Shown: positions 1 to 13,690 of the stretch, piece after piece | How the letters are laid out: each line of letters begins with the position of its first letter | Position numbering within the stretch: position 1 is the stretch's first letter | Position numbers and translations under genes: made by a program | Notes under the pieces: generated by a model | The model's input: only the letters and a program-made list of their open reading frames with translations | The model's database searches: none | What the model was told of the DNA's origin: nothing | From: Tetranychus cinnabarinus | Taxonomy: Eukaryota; Arthropoda; Arachnida; Trombidiformes; Tetranychidae | Direction of reading: 5' to 3' | Assembly: GCA_022266195.1 (NCBI GenBank) | Contig: WHVY01000004.1 | Location: 2,497,501 to 2,561,500 of the forward strand | DNA length: 64,000 nucleotides

Positions 1-318
1 CAACAATTGATTGGGCAAATGATATCAAAAAATGACCCAATTTTTTAAATTACTTTTGTTTCTATTGCAACCATCAACTGTATCAAGATCAATTTTACTA
101 GTCAATGGTCAATTGATGTTGACCATTTTGTTTGTTGCTTTCAAATAAACTGCTTGAAAAAAGATTCACTTTTTGATAAACTGTTTGTTCAACCATTTTA
201 TGGAAGATTATTTCATTTTTCATTTACTTTACCATTTTGTCCAAAAATACAAGTTCGCTCATTCAATCTTGACCAATTAACGATAAAAGTTCTAATCAAG
301 ATCAAGATCAGCTTATGA

Positions 319-549
319 TTGGAATCGTTTCAACTTCAGGAAAATTCATTTCTGAAATTCGTTTGTAAGCGACTTCAAAAATTGATGAATTTTCTCATCC
401 TAACTTCGAATTCACAAGAAAAAAATTGTTTAAATGATGGTCCCGATGATAAATCTGAAGATACTGATGCTGAACTTGAAGCTCTTGGTGATCCTGATCC
501 ATTATCTGATGTTGGTACTGATGATGAATCTGAACTTATGAATTTTTGA
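319..549 (+). CDS. Possible acidic C-terminal exon or chance ORF
   Basis: I do not recognise this. An open frame runs from a TTG (no ATG) to a TGA at 547-549. Its second half is markedly acidic and protein-like: from about 427 it encodes a Asp/Glu/Ser/Pro-rich stretch with phrases such as DDKSEDTDAELEAL and DVGTDDESEL. An AG preceded by a pyrimidine-containing stretch near 419 could act as a splice acceptor, making this the last exon of a gene lying to the left of the window. Against this, the stretch is partly a GAT-rich low-complexity tract, and such tracts are common in this genome. Confidence 0.2.
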   Translation: MESFQLQENSFLKFVCKRLQKLMNFLILTSNSQEKNCLNDGPDDKSEDTDAELEALGDPDPLSDVGTDDESELMNF

Positions 550-1464
550 GATTCTATTCAATGGTTTCTATTAAGTTTGTTTATTGGTTTTGACTTTGGA
601 TTGTGAAGCTTCTGGATAAAAAGTAATTCTGAAAATGAAATGTTTGAAGTTGCTCTTCGAACTATTCAAATGGTCTTTTCAATGTTTTTAGTTTAATTAG
701 TTCTGAAAGTTATTGAATCGATCCAGATTTTGATAGTTTTTTGCTCTTAGAGGAACTAGGAAAAGTTGAATGATTTTGAACTCATGAAATGTTTGAAATC
801 ATTAAATGAAACCAAATTTTATGCTTGATCAAGTGCTATGAAGACAATTGAAAAGATATTCAATTTTTCTCCATTTGAGGGTTTCCATGAAATCTCATGT
901 AACTTGATGTTGGTCTTATCATTAAACTTTTCAATAAGCTTGACACTCTTTTCTTTTCGTGGTAAAACTCTATTCAGACAACATTATGGTGAACATGATT
1001 AATGAACAATTTTGACCATTGATTTGAATCAGTTGATTATTGAGACAAAATGTTTGAATCAAGTGATTTTTATCAGTAGATTGATGACTATTATTGATTA
1101 TCCAGCGATTTGAGGTGTTGATGTGATGAGAAGCAAATAATGGAACTGGTTAAGGGAAAATTGTTCAATTTTGTTGCCTCAACAAGAGAAACAAAGAGTC
1201 AGAATGAAATTTCTTCAGGCAATGAAACCTATTTTCACTTTAATCATCTAATATCTAACTGAAATGTCTCAAGGAAATTTATATGATTATTATCATGATT
1301 ACATTTTATTATCAACTTTTCCTATTCGCCAAACAAAAGTGACTATTATTGTTACAACGAACAAGAAGTAAACGCTAAATTTGTGTTTTATTATTGATCT
1401 TTTACAGTTAATGCTCAGTTTTATCGTTCATTATCTCAATTACTTGAGTCATTAACTCATTCCA
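550..1464. other. Intergenic, no gene seen
   Basis: AT-rich DNA with stop codons in all frames. I see no ORF with protein-like composition, no splice-bounded exon and no RNA gene. Confidence 0.5.
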
Positions 1465-2100
1465 AAACTCATTTCATTGAAAAAGCTTCATCTAGAGATC
1501 AGTTTGACGTTCAAATTCAATGTAAATTCCAAAAAATTGAGTCTTTAAAACGTAAATAAAGGAAGTCAGAGAAAGATCGTTTTGACGAAAATTTTCCTCC
1601 TTTTAATGGATCATTTTGTTAATCATTTGAAGAAATGTATCGATTTTTCTTTTCGACTTTACTTGAAAAATCTCATTTCATTGAGAAAGCTTCATCGCGA
1701 GATCAGATCGACTTTCAAATTCAATGAAAAATCCCGAAATTTCGGTGTTTCAATGAACAGAAATCAGAAGAATCGCTTTGAAACCAATTTTCCGTTTTTA
1801 ATGAATGACTTTGTCATTAAGTGATTTGAATGAAATCGTCAAGTGATTTTGCTTTTCAATGCTTCTTTGAAATCTCATTTTCTCATCTCATTCTTAGGCT
1901 CAAAACTTCATTCTGAAATCAGTTCGGTGTTCGAATTCAAAAAAGCCCAAAAATTCATCGTTTAAAAGCGAAAACAAGGAGCAGAAATCAGAAAAGGTCC
2001 ATTTCGACTCAAATTTTTTGCTTTTGATGAAAATTTTGCCAACCGTTTCAGCAGCTTGAATGAATGTATCGAGTGATTTTGCTTTTAAATTTTTCTTAAA
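1465..2100. repeat. Three diverged tandem copies of a ~200-bp unit
   Basis: Copies begin near 1465, 1667 and 1867. The first two share an almost identical core (CTCATTTCATTGA, then AAAGCTTCATC, GAGATCAG and TTCAAATTCAATG in the same order and spacing). The third keeps the order with more substitutions (AACTTCATTCTGAAATCAGTTCG, then a GAATTCAAAAA segment). All end in an ATGTATCGA or AAGTGATTTTGCTTTT-like segment. No copy has a convincing ORF; an 80-codon open frame across 1582-1824 starts without ATG and is probably incidental. This may be the remains of a transposon tail or a local satellite. Confidence 0.7.
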
Positions 2101-5100
2101 AAATCAATTTCGCTAATCTTGCGAATCTTAAAGTCTATTGAAGTTGCATTTTTAATTGTAGTTCAATAGCAATCGTTAATTAATCAAGCCTAACACTTGC
2201 TTTCATCTTAACCTAAACCTTGTTAGTTTGATTCATTAATAATGTTGATTGAATAAAAAGCGACGCAAAAAAAGGATAAAAAAATGAATCAATTTACGCT
2301 CTGCTGACAGAGGATAACTTGCCATGTTAATGAATTGATCAACAACATTGAGCTTATTAAAATTAACTTATTATTTAACAAGTGTAAACCCTTTATTCCC
2401 ATTTAAACTGTTAATCCATCAATAATGGAATAATTTATGGATTAAAAGCGTAAATTAAAAGCAAAGGCAAACACAAAATGCAGCAACAACAAAAAGTAAA
2501 TGTTGATTTTCATTTGCATCTTTGCCAACAAATTAAATTGTAAATTACTTTTGATTACGTTTTGTTTGTCAGTTTGAAAAGGCATCACAATGCTCATCAT
2601 AATGCTGAGTCTGATGAATGTATTAGTTTACAATTGAATCTGTGGAGCAAAAGAAAAGAGTTGAACAATTTTTTCGCGTTTCTTTGTAAGTAACGGGAGA
2701 CAAGGAAAACTCAGTGACACAAGTGAACGCGATTTGCATTCAAGAAGATGACATTTATTCACAAATGAGAAGTCATGAGAAGAAAAAGAAATGAAATTCA
2801 TTTTGAAAATTTGCTTCTAAATAATTGATTAGAAGCAATTTACAGGAAAATGTGAGTAAAGATGAAAAATGTAGAGATTCATTTTCCTCACTTTGCTCAA
2901 TGTTTCAACTAAATTGTCTCAATTTTGTTTATCCTCTGTTTAAGGTTATTATTACAACTGAACTTCTCGGAAACTGATTGAAAACTATTGAATGGTTGAA
3001 ATGGGAAAAGGATGAGAGAGGGAAACATTGAAATGCTAAAACTGATATCATGTAATAAGAGTTATAAACAAAACTTATATTGTTGTTACCTTCTGGTTCA
3101 CATTGTTGAACAAAAAGAAAAGATATTTCATCCATTTTCTCTCTTAATAAGTTATCATGTTTTCATTCCCTGGGTCTACTTTTGATATCATTTTACTCTA
3201 CACTTTATGCTTTCATCTTTACATCTTCACTTGCTTTTGATAACTTGCAACTTTCAAATAGTGCTGAAATGATGAAATGAAATACAAGGAAAAGCAGAAA
3301 AGGTTTCAAGAAATGGAACAAAAAATTTAACAATTTCGACATTTCAATATTCCAGAGTTGACTGAATTTGCTGATCAATAATGGTCACCAAACTGTGTCA
3401 TCAAGATGAGCTAAGACAATTGGTTGAAAGGATTGTTATGATACTTGAAGCTTGTTAGTTTCAAGACTTGAGTGGACTTCAACTGCCCAATGAATCTCAA
3501 AAAGACCAGATAATGAAACGGAATATTTTGTCCGAGTATTTTTTTTCCTTCAATTTTTACATTCAACTTGAAGTCTTTATTTTTTGCTTCAACATGAAGC
3601 TTGTTGTATTGATTGGAAGACTAGAGTTAATGTTGGCTCAGTGTTGCTGTTTGCTTCAAACAATTAGTCGATCAAATGCACTTCATAAACTAATATAATG
3701 CTGTGCATCGTTAAAATGTTGAAATAAATTGAGGCAATTAAGGATAACAACAATTTCGTCTCTTTTTTTCCTTTCCTCAGTTTTTTCTTGCCTCATCCGA
3801 GATTGCAATTCTGACTTTAATTTGACCAGAATAATGACCATTCTTACTGTCAACCAAAAACCTATTGATAACATTTTCCTTTATTTAATGGCAAAACTAG
3901 AAACTGTCTTAGTAAATCTTTACAAATCGAGTAAAGTCAATGATTAAAGAAAATCTGAAATTTCGTTAAACATGTACCTGGATGAGCTCAACAAAGTGTT
4001 TATAAACTCTCATTATCCTTCCATATCACCTAAGATTAGGTGAAAAAATTGAGAAAAGCTCATCAAAAGACTAACCCAATTCAGTGAGATTCATTAAAAT
4101 CATTTTTCTTTCACATGTAAATCCTAACCTAATTATCAGGTTAACAAAAGCTGTTTCAAGTCGAGAAAACTGATTGAAAAACTGATCGACAATCAGTTGA
4201 TTGTGATGAATGTGTAAACAGAAACAAAAGTAAATCATTTTACAGTCAATTTCTTGGTGTAAGCAAAATGCTGAAATGTTGATAATAATTAGCTGAACAT
4301 TGGGTGAAAATAGTTGAAAATTAATGAACCCATCAATCATAGAGAAGTTGATTATAATTGTGAATTCCCTTTGAGGTCAGTTAATCCATTTGACGTGAAA
4401 ACAACGTTAATCTTTGGTTGTCACGAAAATTGTTATCAAAATATTACTAAACTGAAACGCTATCAAACAGCTTTATACCTGCCATTTACCATGAAACATG
4501 TAAATGAATTATAATTTTCTGGGTTCAAGTTTCTGTGATTAGTGTTCATGATTATTGGTGAACAAAAAGAAAGGTAAAACAAAAATTGGTATTAATCTGA
4601 ATGTAAATCAATGGACTGGGATAAGTTAATTGCAATCGAGAAGAAAATTTATTCACCAAATTGAATGAAATATAACAGAGTCAATGGTTATTAGCATTGA
4701 TGATTCATTTCCGTTTCAATGAACATTCTCCTGATCAAAGTTTTATATCATGAAACGTTTCACTGAGTTTTTATCATATTTTTAATAGGTGTCAAGCCTT
4801 TAATAGGTAAAATAGTTTAATCACCAAACCAATTGGAAAGGTAAAGAGTAAAATATTATTTTAGTTTTGTAGGTCAATATGTGAGATTAGTTGGAGTGTA
4901 ACTTTTGATTATCACAATTATTCAGGTTAATTGGTTAATGAGAAAGACGTTAATGTAGATATTCATGAATGTGTTTCATTTCATGGTTAAGATGAACTTT
5001 TTTGATGGAAACATTTTTCCAATGTTTAGAGATGCTTTCTTTTGATACAAAAGTTGACTTTGACAAAGTATGAAATTGCTATGGATTATTCATTATTACA

Positions 5101-8100
5101 AGCTACTTAAACAGTCTTCATGTTCATGAATCTCATGGGCAGATAAATTCATTTTCATCATTCTGCTCATCATCTTGAGAGACGGTTCAATTTTACTCCA
5201 TTTCTTTCCTCCCATAATCTAATGAATATTAATACTTGTCATGTTTGCTTATGAATTATCAAAGACTGAATAAAATTTCAAATTCTCAGTCTCAAATCTT
5301 TACATAATAAAATGGAAAATTTCGTTCGTTAACTAGTAGAACCTAGAAGGCAAATCAAGCTTATTCAAGATCAATCCGTTATTTGACCTCTAATCGACAT
5401 TGAAGGTCATTCGGTGAAATCGCAAATCTTCATATTAACTAATAGCTAGTTACGTGCAATTTCAAGCGAATGCATTTGTATATTTTACTGAAATATCTCA
5501 ACATCCAACATCAATTTTTTATGTAAAATATGTAGAGAGGATAATTAGCTTGAAACGTTCAAGACCAAATAATGATTGTAAATTATAATTGCTCTTGATA
5601 ATTTATATTTGTAAGGCACAACCTGAAAGATTAAGCCCATTGGCTCATTAATTTGATTGATAGTGTTGGAATTGGCTATTTTGAAGTTTCTGTTTTCTTG
5701 TGATTTTGTGATTTCAGTGTTTTTCAATCAAAATAATTGCTTGATGATAATGCAGAGATGATATTGTTCCGAAAAGAGTCAATATTGAATCAGGTTGAAG
5801 GATAGTTGCATGATTAGATGATTAAATGGTTACTTTGTCTTCCTTTCGATCCTTCATTATTCAGCTTAAAATGATCTAAATTGTTCGCCATTCTCACATT
5901 TGGCTAATAGCATCAAACGATTTATTCAAATTTACCTTGGATTTGCTGTTAGAATGATAATGATCATTAGTCGTTATTGATTCATGTTTATCACCATTTT
6001 AAAGTTGGAAAAATCTCATAACATGGAACATAAAAATGTGACAAAAGAAACAGAATTTGATTTCGTTCTGACAGATTGGAACAATGAACTTGCAGAGTAT
6101 CGACTCAATGTTTACCCAATGTTGATGGTGCATTTGATTGTTAAGATAGCGTCAATCAACGCAAGTGAATCAATCACGGTTGAGTCAACCTTTAAAATGT
6201 TTCACTGGGAATGAAAATTGGTCAAATAAAAGCTAAACATAATATTGATTGTTACAGCAAGATGACACTTGAATATTGAATCACCCTGATTGTGAAGTGA
6301 AGTTGAAGAAAGTGGAGAATAAAAAAAACCAATCAAATAGATTAATGATAATAAGAGTCAATTTTTTGCTTCTTCTCATCATATTACCTCCAAGCAATAA
6401 CATTATCCATTATTATTAACATCAATTTCATCCTTTCCCTTATCTGGTTCAACTGGAACAAAAATGTGACGTAAACTCTCGGCTAACAGGGAAGCAGGAA
6501 AGAGTCAAAGGAATGAGCTCAATTGACCTAGTTCGTATTCATTGAGATGAAAATGTGAAAGGTTATCTCATTGATACAACAGGATGAAAAATCTCATCAT
6601 TATATTGGAAGATGAGGAAAAATAAATCTTCACTTTTTTCCCTTCTTTTCACCATCTTCATCCTTTTCATCTCATGTAGCCTTTTGTTGCTCACAACTTT
6701 TTTTTCATGTTCAATATTTTTCTTTCATTTTTTGTCTCTTTCATGTTATTATTTTTCTTGCTAAATCATCACAATTATGATGAACATGAGATTGAAGGAA
6801 CAATTTATTCTGTTCATTCAATTCGTCAACTTTGATTTGTTTCAATAAATTACGATGTTAATGGTTAAATAACATTTCCATTGAAATCAATGTTTCAATT
6901 GAATTTGCACAACAAATGTTAATGTTCAACATTTACATTTTGTAAGCTTGTTCAACTGGATTTCAGTTTTGCCTTTTTATTTCTGATTCCTGGTGCTACA
7001 TGGGAACAATTTTCATTTCAAATTATTCACTTGAAATTTCCATTCATTTGAGATGATAATTTTTGGTAATCTCAAGTGTTGTCTCAACATTGATTCATGT
7101 ATCATTTGCTTTGCACAAATAAATTTGTTAATCAAATTATTGTTCAATTTTTGATTAACTGTTAAGAGTGTGTATTCCCTGTGATTAGAAGTTCAATTTC
7201 CATGTTTATTTCATTTTTCCAGTTTCTATTCAACTGGATCAATTTGCAATTCAAATTTTCAACATTCTTCTCAGTAACCTGATTAACCCAGCATTTGAGC
7301 AGAAAGATAAGTCAACTGTTTCAAGTTGAAAATCAATTGCTTTTTTCGCCTTTTCTGATCAATTAGTCAATTGGTCATCTTGAACACACATGATTAACAT
7401 TTGGTGTTCAGATTGACCGAGAAAACTGTTTCAATTGGAAACATTGATTCACTTTTTCTGGTCAGACTCTTCAAAACAACAATTAGACTTTAATATCGAT
7501 TTAATGTTTCGTTTTGATTATCATTCGAAAGCTCATTATTTGAATTTGATGCAATAATTAGAGTTTGTTTTAAAGTATTATTCAAGTAAGTTGACTTGAT
7601 CTTTGGGATAAAATGAAATATCAAACTGTCATTTCATATGGAAATGGAAGCAATTTTGTCACAATAATAATGCAAACTCGATGAATCTTTTTATTTGTTT
7701 ATCTCATTTCATGCCTAATGAGTTGCATTCTTGAATTTTTTTTTGTTCATCAAAATACCAAATCTAGGCAATGAAAGTTGAATTAAAATCTCAATTTCTC
7801 ATTGTTGAATCCAAAGTAAAACCCAAAAACATTGACTTTCCCTGAATGAATAAACACGAAATGGTGAAATAAAGTTAACTGAAATAGCATAATGAGTTAG
7901 TCATTAAAATAACGATAAGAATCATCTAGAGACTGAATAACCTTAAAAATGACAAGTAACACTCGAGTAATGAAATAAGTAGAAGCAAATGAAAAGCAGA
8001 AAAAAGCAGAACAAAATTATTTTGTAAAAGTAAATGAAATTAGAATCATCTTCTCGATACTTAATTGTTGTGCAAAACATTTTAATTTCAAACTCTTCAA

Positions 8101-11100
8101 GTCAACAACTAATTTGAGGTTTTAATCAAAACTTGAGCTTCTTCAACAAAAAGTTTCTGAAAGCAATGTTTCCAAAAATGCTCAAACAAGTTCAACAAGA
8201 GTGTCTTCAGTTGATTGATTTTACAATTAGAAATGATTATCAGTCTTTTGTAATGAATTGTCCAGTGATTGGACGATTAAGCTGATCAGTATAAGAAGAA
8301 AATCTTTGGAATAATTTTCTGCTGATTAAACGATAATTGTGATCATTAAGACTGTTAACCTGAAGGATCGATATGAATAATTGTAGTTGAAGGAAGGATA
8401 ATTATTACTGTTTTCATATCATTTGTAACAAGTTTTGAATGTTGACAAATGAAGGCAACATTGTAATGTAATAACAATTGCCATTAATCTGTTAAATTGT
8501 TACACTGATTCAGATTGACAATTAACTTCTAAGATGATTGCTAATGACATTGATTATGTAAATGTTTTACCTCGTTTACAGAGTGATAATCACTTGAATA
8601 ATGTCAGTAATTAGTTGAAGAGCGTTGAAAGGTTGAAGTAACAAAAAAAGTTGTAGATTGAAAAGGAAGGTTGAAAAAGGTTGAAATTATTTTCTCATTT
8701 CCAGCATTTGAGGAATAATGTTGGATAAAAATTGATGAAAACATTGAATAACAATTAAAGTTTTCAATTAAAAAAGTTGCAAAGTTGGAGAAGCAGAAAA
8801 ATGTTTTAATTATTGTTGGCCTTTGCAAGGGAAAGAAGAAGAAATCTTTCTCATTCAGATTGTATTGCTATTCATTCCGATTAAACCATGGAAACTCAGT
8901 GAAATGCAAATATGCTAATCAAAAGGCTAGAATTGATTTGAATAATAGTTTTGAAGCTGAGCAAGGAAGAGTAAAGGGAAGAAGGGAAAAAAATTGTGAA
9001 AAGAAGAGCAAAAAAATTGACAAAATCTTTTGTGTTCACGGCCTTCAGTAAGAAGAATGTTATTCAGAATTCTCAGCTTTTTTATCTTATTCTTTTGGTT
9101 CACCTGCAATTTATTCAATGAACAATTTACTGGAAAGAATTTTCCATGAAAGAAGAAGATGGAGCAAAAAAATTTAATATCAAAAGTGTGCTTCAACACA
9201 TTAACCGTTCAACACCTTACACTTGATAATCATTTTTGTCTTTGGCTGAAGCCATCAATCCATTATCTTTCAACTTTTGTCTTACTACAAATGATCATTT
9301 AAATGTTGAATCAATTTGCATATCTTGTGATTATTATTAAATTTAATATCCATTCATTATGAGTAATTTCAGGATTAATCTTTTTCTTCCAACCCATCGA
9401 CTAATTATAGTGATGGAAACAAATTTAAGCCCTTCTATCAATCAATCTGCCAGCTTGAGCTCAGAGCATTTCAGATGATTTTTCAGACAATTTTAAAGAT
9501 TAACTTTGGATTACACTTTGAAAGTCTATGAGAAGGAAGATGAAAGAAAATTTTCCGTTTCAATCTTTTTCCAAGTTCAATGAAAGACAAAGAACCAGAA
9601 TTTCTGCAAATCAAAGTCAATTGTATCGATTTCATTAGCAATCGTGATTCCAGAATTGGATTTTTTTCTCAAAATTTCTTTTCGATTTTCTTCTGATTAA
9701 AATTAGTATCGAAAGATGTTGAGTTTTAAGGTGCTTAATGGTTCAGTTTCAGTTGGTTACATTTCTCGGCATTACATGTTGTAAAATGTCATTTCATTTT
9801 TGATGTGAATTGTGCGATTTGTAATCATTGGAAGAAATGAGAAATTGGTGAAAATGTTGTTTTCTAACCCAGATTATTATTGTTTTTTGCTGAACAATGA
9901 ATCAACCTTGATGTCAGGATAAAACTAAAAGATTGAACTTTTCTTATCAGAAAGCTTGAAGGATGGAAGGGCGCAAAACCATGTTAACCCTCATCAATCA
10001 GATCAATAAATGCAAATGTAAACTTAGCCTTTGAACTTGATGTTTTTACTCGTGTCACTGGAGCAATAAATTGAGATTACAAGTTTAATCAAGAGTAAGT
10101 GATAACACACAATAAGTGTGTTGCTTGGCGTGTAAAATGTTCAGGTTTGAGGGATGAAGAAGCAACCAATTATAACATAATTTTCAACATTAAACTTGCA
10201 CTTTCCAACACTTTATTTGAATCCAGTTTCAACCATTTATCTGCCTTTTCCACAGAACAAAAGAGATTTCATGGAAAATCCAAAAAAAGAAGAAAAAGAA
10301 ATGCAATGAAAATGTTTCAAAGAAACAAATCTGATTACAAATAATACTTGGAATGAAAGACTAAAGCAGTGAAAATGGTCGCATAAAGTTGAATGCAAAT
10401 GGTTTAAAGAAGATGAACATTTATCTTGTATAAAGTTACATGAAGCTTACATGGTCTTGAGTCGATAGATTAATCTCTCTGGTCTCAATGACATGCTTTA
10501 AAACAACTTTAATTTCACTGTCAGTTTTATCCCAATATTATCTTTCACTAAATGGTTACAGAAGTTCATGTTCAGGTTTCAAGGGAACACAAAAAATAGA
10601 AAGAATTTTTCATTTTCCATTTTCTTTTCTGATCAACTGTTAACCATTCCATTAATTGTACCTGAACAATTATTTGTATAACACCCTGAAAATGCTGACA
10701 CATGTTCATGACAGATGATAATGTTCAACTTAATAAATGTGCTAATCAAAACATTTTCCGCCCTTCTCTTGTTACTCTTACCTTGCCAACAATGATTACT
10801 TTACAATAATTATAACGATAATATTCACTCCCAGTTCAACTCCCAGTCCCAGGCTTTCACCAAGTTCAACTCACTTCAATGTTACTCCCTGGTGCTATGA
10901 ATGTTTCAATGGTAATAACAAACAGAATGTTAATCGAAACAACGAAAATTGTTTTTTCTCTCTCTTCATGTTATTCTCATATTGTGATTCTTATAATAAC
11001 TTTTCAGGTTAATTGTTTCCAGCTTAACCCTTTACCAACTTGTAGCCTTTATGATATTACAAGTAATATTATCAGATAAACTTGGGAGTAAAAAGTTGGG

Positions 11101-13090
11101 AGTGAAAAGTCATTCCCAGTCAAAGTCTTTGTTTGTTCACTTGTTCAATCAATGTTGTGTCATTACTTTTATTATCATAATATAATTCAATAATAACTCT
11201 CAAGAATCATCAATCAAGATTTGATATTTTTGTTTTGGAACTTTTCCTTTTTCTTCTTCTTCTCTTTTCATTTCCCAAACTTTTTCTGTTTTTATTATCT
11301 ATTATCATGTTGACAATGAGTTTAGCAAAAAGTTGATAAAGTCAATGAATAAAGGTATTTTTTGAACCATTCAATTTGATCGATTATCTTATTCTGAGTT
11401 TCACATCTTTCATCATTTAACCATGATAAACATTGCTTTCAATTCACTTTTTTCTCATATTTTTCTTCACCTTTTCATGTTTTCTTTCACTTCAATTCAT
11501 CAACGATTCTCAGTGTTTCAAATAAAACATCATTTATCTCGAAAATTGAATCTTTTGTAAAGAAGAAAAGAAAAGTTGAAATTCAATTGACAAATAAATA
11601 AAGATTTTCCATGAAAATTATGAATTCAGGTGACTTTGAATAGCTGATTTTCCTTTAATCATGTTCGCACATTTCAATGTTCAATGAAGATAATCATGTT
11701 GAAACAATGTTCAATGAACTTCTTCATGTTTACAGAAAAAGAGAAAAAATTTTCATCTTTTTTTTCTGAGAAAATTCAGTGAGCTTCATGAAGAGAAACC
11801 ATCATGAATAACAGGCAAGGTTTGGAATAATATTTTTATAATAAGTTTTATATAATGTAATAAGAAATCAGTAGAGAGTGAAATGGGAAGAGAGGAAAGA
11901 AGGAAACTCAGAAAATGAACAGATGAAATATTGAATTGTTGAACGATGCTTTGGAACGGAAGAGCTGCTTTTTACCTTTCCTTTTAATAGCAAACTGTTT
12001 CAATGATCAATGTTTCATTTCAGTGGTTAAATAATAGCTTCAATCGACATTTGATAATCTCAACATTTCCATTCAATTATTTCAATCCTTGGGTTAACAA
12101 GACAATCTTGCAAAAGGAATCATTTCTCAAAGAACTTCATTCTCATTCCAATTTCAATTTTCATCTGAATAAATCAATTTCAAGTCGACTATTTCATGTT
12201 TCATTGATGATGCGAGGAAAAGTCAAATCACAATCATCTATTTTATGTTTAATGTACAAGAATAGAATGTTCAGAGTTTCAATTTCGATGTCGATGTTGA
12301 TGAGCAGATGAAATGTTCTGAACATTGGAGGGGAAATATCTTCTAGAACTTCGTCATTCAAAACGAAACGCAATTCAAAAAATTCTAAGCTTCTAAACAC
12401 TATTCTTATCGAAAGATATTCAGAACCCTTCTGAACTATGAATTTCCATGTCAATCGTTGACGAAAAGTTCCGAACTTCAAGACAGAATTTTCTTCTTGA
12501 TTTTCATCATTTGCATTTCGAGACGAATTTTCCAAATATTCTTGTCGAATGGCATTGAAAGTCCTTCATAACTTTGCATTTCAATTTCGTAATGAACATC
12601 GAAGCACAAATTTCTTATCGAGCTTTTTTCCAAGCAAATTCTCGAAAAATTATTGTTCGGAATTGATTATTTGAAAGTTAAAATGAAAGACAAGAAAAGT
12701 TGTTGGTTTCAGTGAAAAGTCAAATGTAAACCAAATCGCGATGAAACACACAAATTGATTGTAGGAATGAAAATGATCATTATAATAAAAATAGTTTATA
12801 ACTGAATAAGCATCAGTCTATCATGGAGAGAAAGGAAAAGAAAAATTTCCATGCAAAATAATGTATTCATTACAAGATGATTATCGTTTTATTGATGTTC
12901 AAGTGTTTAGTACATTTCATATCATCTCATCTCACCCTTAACCGCCCCTTTACTCCTCCTCTTCCACCTCCTCAATCATCCCTGTTATCATCACCTTTAA
13001 TTCAACATTTCAATCCATTATTCTATTCTTTATCATCAACATCATCCTCTTAATGTTTACTGACGTTCATGGTTATACTCTAATGGTATC
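2101..13090. other. Long gene-free region
   Basis: About 11 kb of AT-rich sequence without an ORF above about 110 codons and without exon-like blocks flanked by good splice sites. It contains GAT/GAA-type purine tracts (for example 8770-9040) and matching pyrimidine tracts. It may be upstream regulatory DNA or an intron of alpha-catulin, but nothing in the sequence proves this. I saw no tRNA, rRNA or recognisable transposase. Confidence 0.5.
12330..12660. repeat. Weak diverged tandem repeat, ~137-bp spacing
   Basis: The segment from about 12396 (ATTCTTATCGAAAGATATT, then CCTTCTGAACTATGAATTTCCATGTCAATCG) resembles the segment from about 12535 (ATTCTTGTCGAATGGCATT, then CCTTCATAACTTTGCATTTCAATTTCG). 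The similarity is visible by eye but modest. Confidence 0.4.
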
Positions 13091-13096
13091 AAAAGG

Positions 13097-13137
13097 TATA
13101 AATAGATGAATGCAACAGAAAAATTGGTTCATCATTC
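13097..13137 (+). promoter_or_regulatory. Possible TATA plus initiator
   Basis: TATAAATA at 13097-13104 is followed by TCATTC at 13132-13137, an initiator-like match. An ATG lies 33 bases further on, at 13170. In such AT-rich DNA a TATA match alone is weak evidence; the spacing to the following ORF is what makes it worth listing. Confidence 0.2.
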
Positions 13138-13169
13138 AATTCGTTCCCTGATATTATCCAAATGATAAC

Positions 13170-13415
13170 ATGACTGTTTTGAATAATAAAATTGCCACTT
13201 TTTTAATCTCTACTTTTGAGGAGAAAAAGTGGAAAAATTTTCAACAAATTTGGGTGAAAAAGGTTGAATATTATTTCATTATTTTAGCTTGTTATTTCAG
13301 ATTTAGAAGTATTCTTGTTAAATTGAGAAAATATGATTTTTCATGTTCGATTGTTCAGAGTTATAAAAATATCAATCCTTTTAAATTGACAAAGACATTG
13401 AAAAGATTTTCTTGA
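13170..13415 (+). CDS. Small basic ORF of unknown function
   Basis: I do not recognise this. It is an 81-codon frame with a true ATG, 66 bases after a TATA-like box. The product would be basic (many Lys/Arg) with one hydrophobic stretch near residues 34-45 (YYFIILACYF) that could be a short membrane segment or signal anchor. No conserved motif is visible. Low complexity is limited, which separates it from most chance ORFs here, but length and composition do not rule out chance. Confidence 0.18.
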   Translation: MTVLNNKIATFLISTFEEKKWKNFQQIWVKKVEYYFIILACYFRFRSILVKLRKYDFSCSIVQSYKNINPFKLTKTLKRFS

Positions 13416-13690
13416 TAAAATAACAAAAGCATGATCGGATTATTCAAAGAGTCCAAGGATTTTTCATTTTCTCAGGTGAGTTGGAAGAAACAAAAGCAAG
13501 AGAAAGAAAAGGATTTGTCATTTTCATGACAAATTGGGTTTCGAATTATTATTCAGCTCGAAATTTGTCGAATAAGTAAAATGCTGAAAAAAATTTCGAT
13601 ATTGATAGACACAGATGTCATCTAACAAGCTTACTTGACTAGTCAATGAAGGTATGAATTTTAAAGCTGACAAAGTAACTCAAAGTCGTA

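Noticed and set aside
3614..3636. Eleven-base match to the 5' end of miR-7 (TGGAAGACTAG)
   Set aside because: The flanks do not form a hairpin with a complementary strand, and the rest of the mature sequence does not match.
12194..12535. 113-codon minus-strand frame
   Set aside because: Starts on TTG and overlaps a diverged tandem repeat; no conserved motif.
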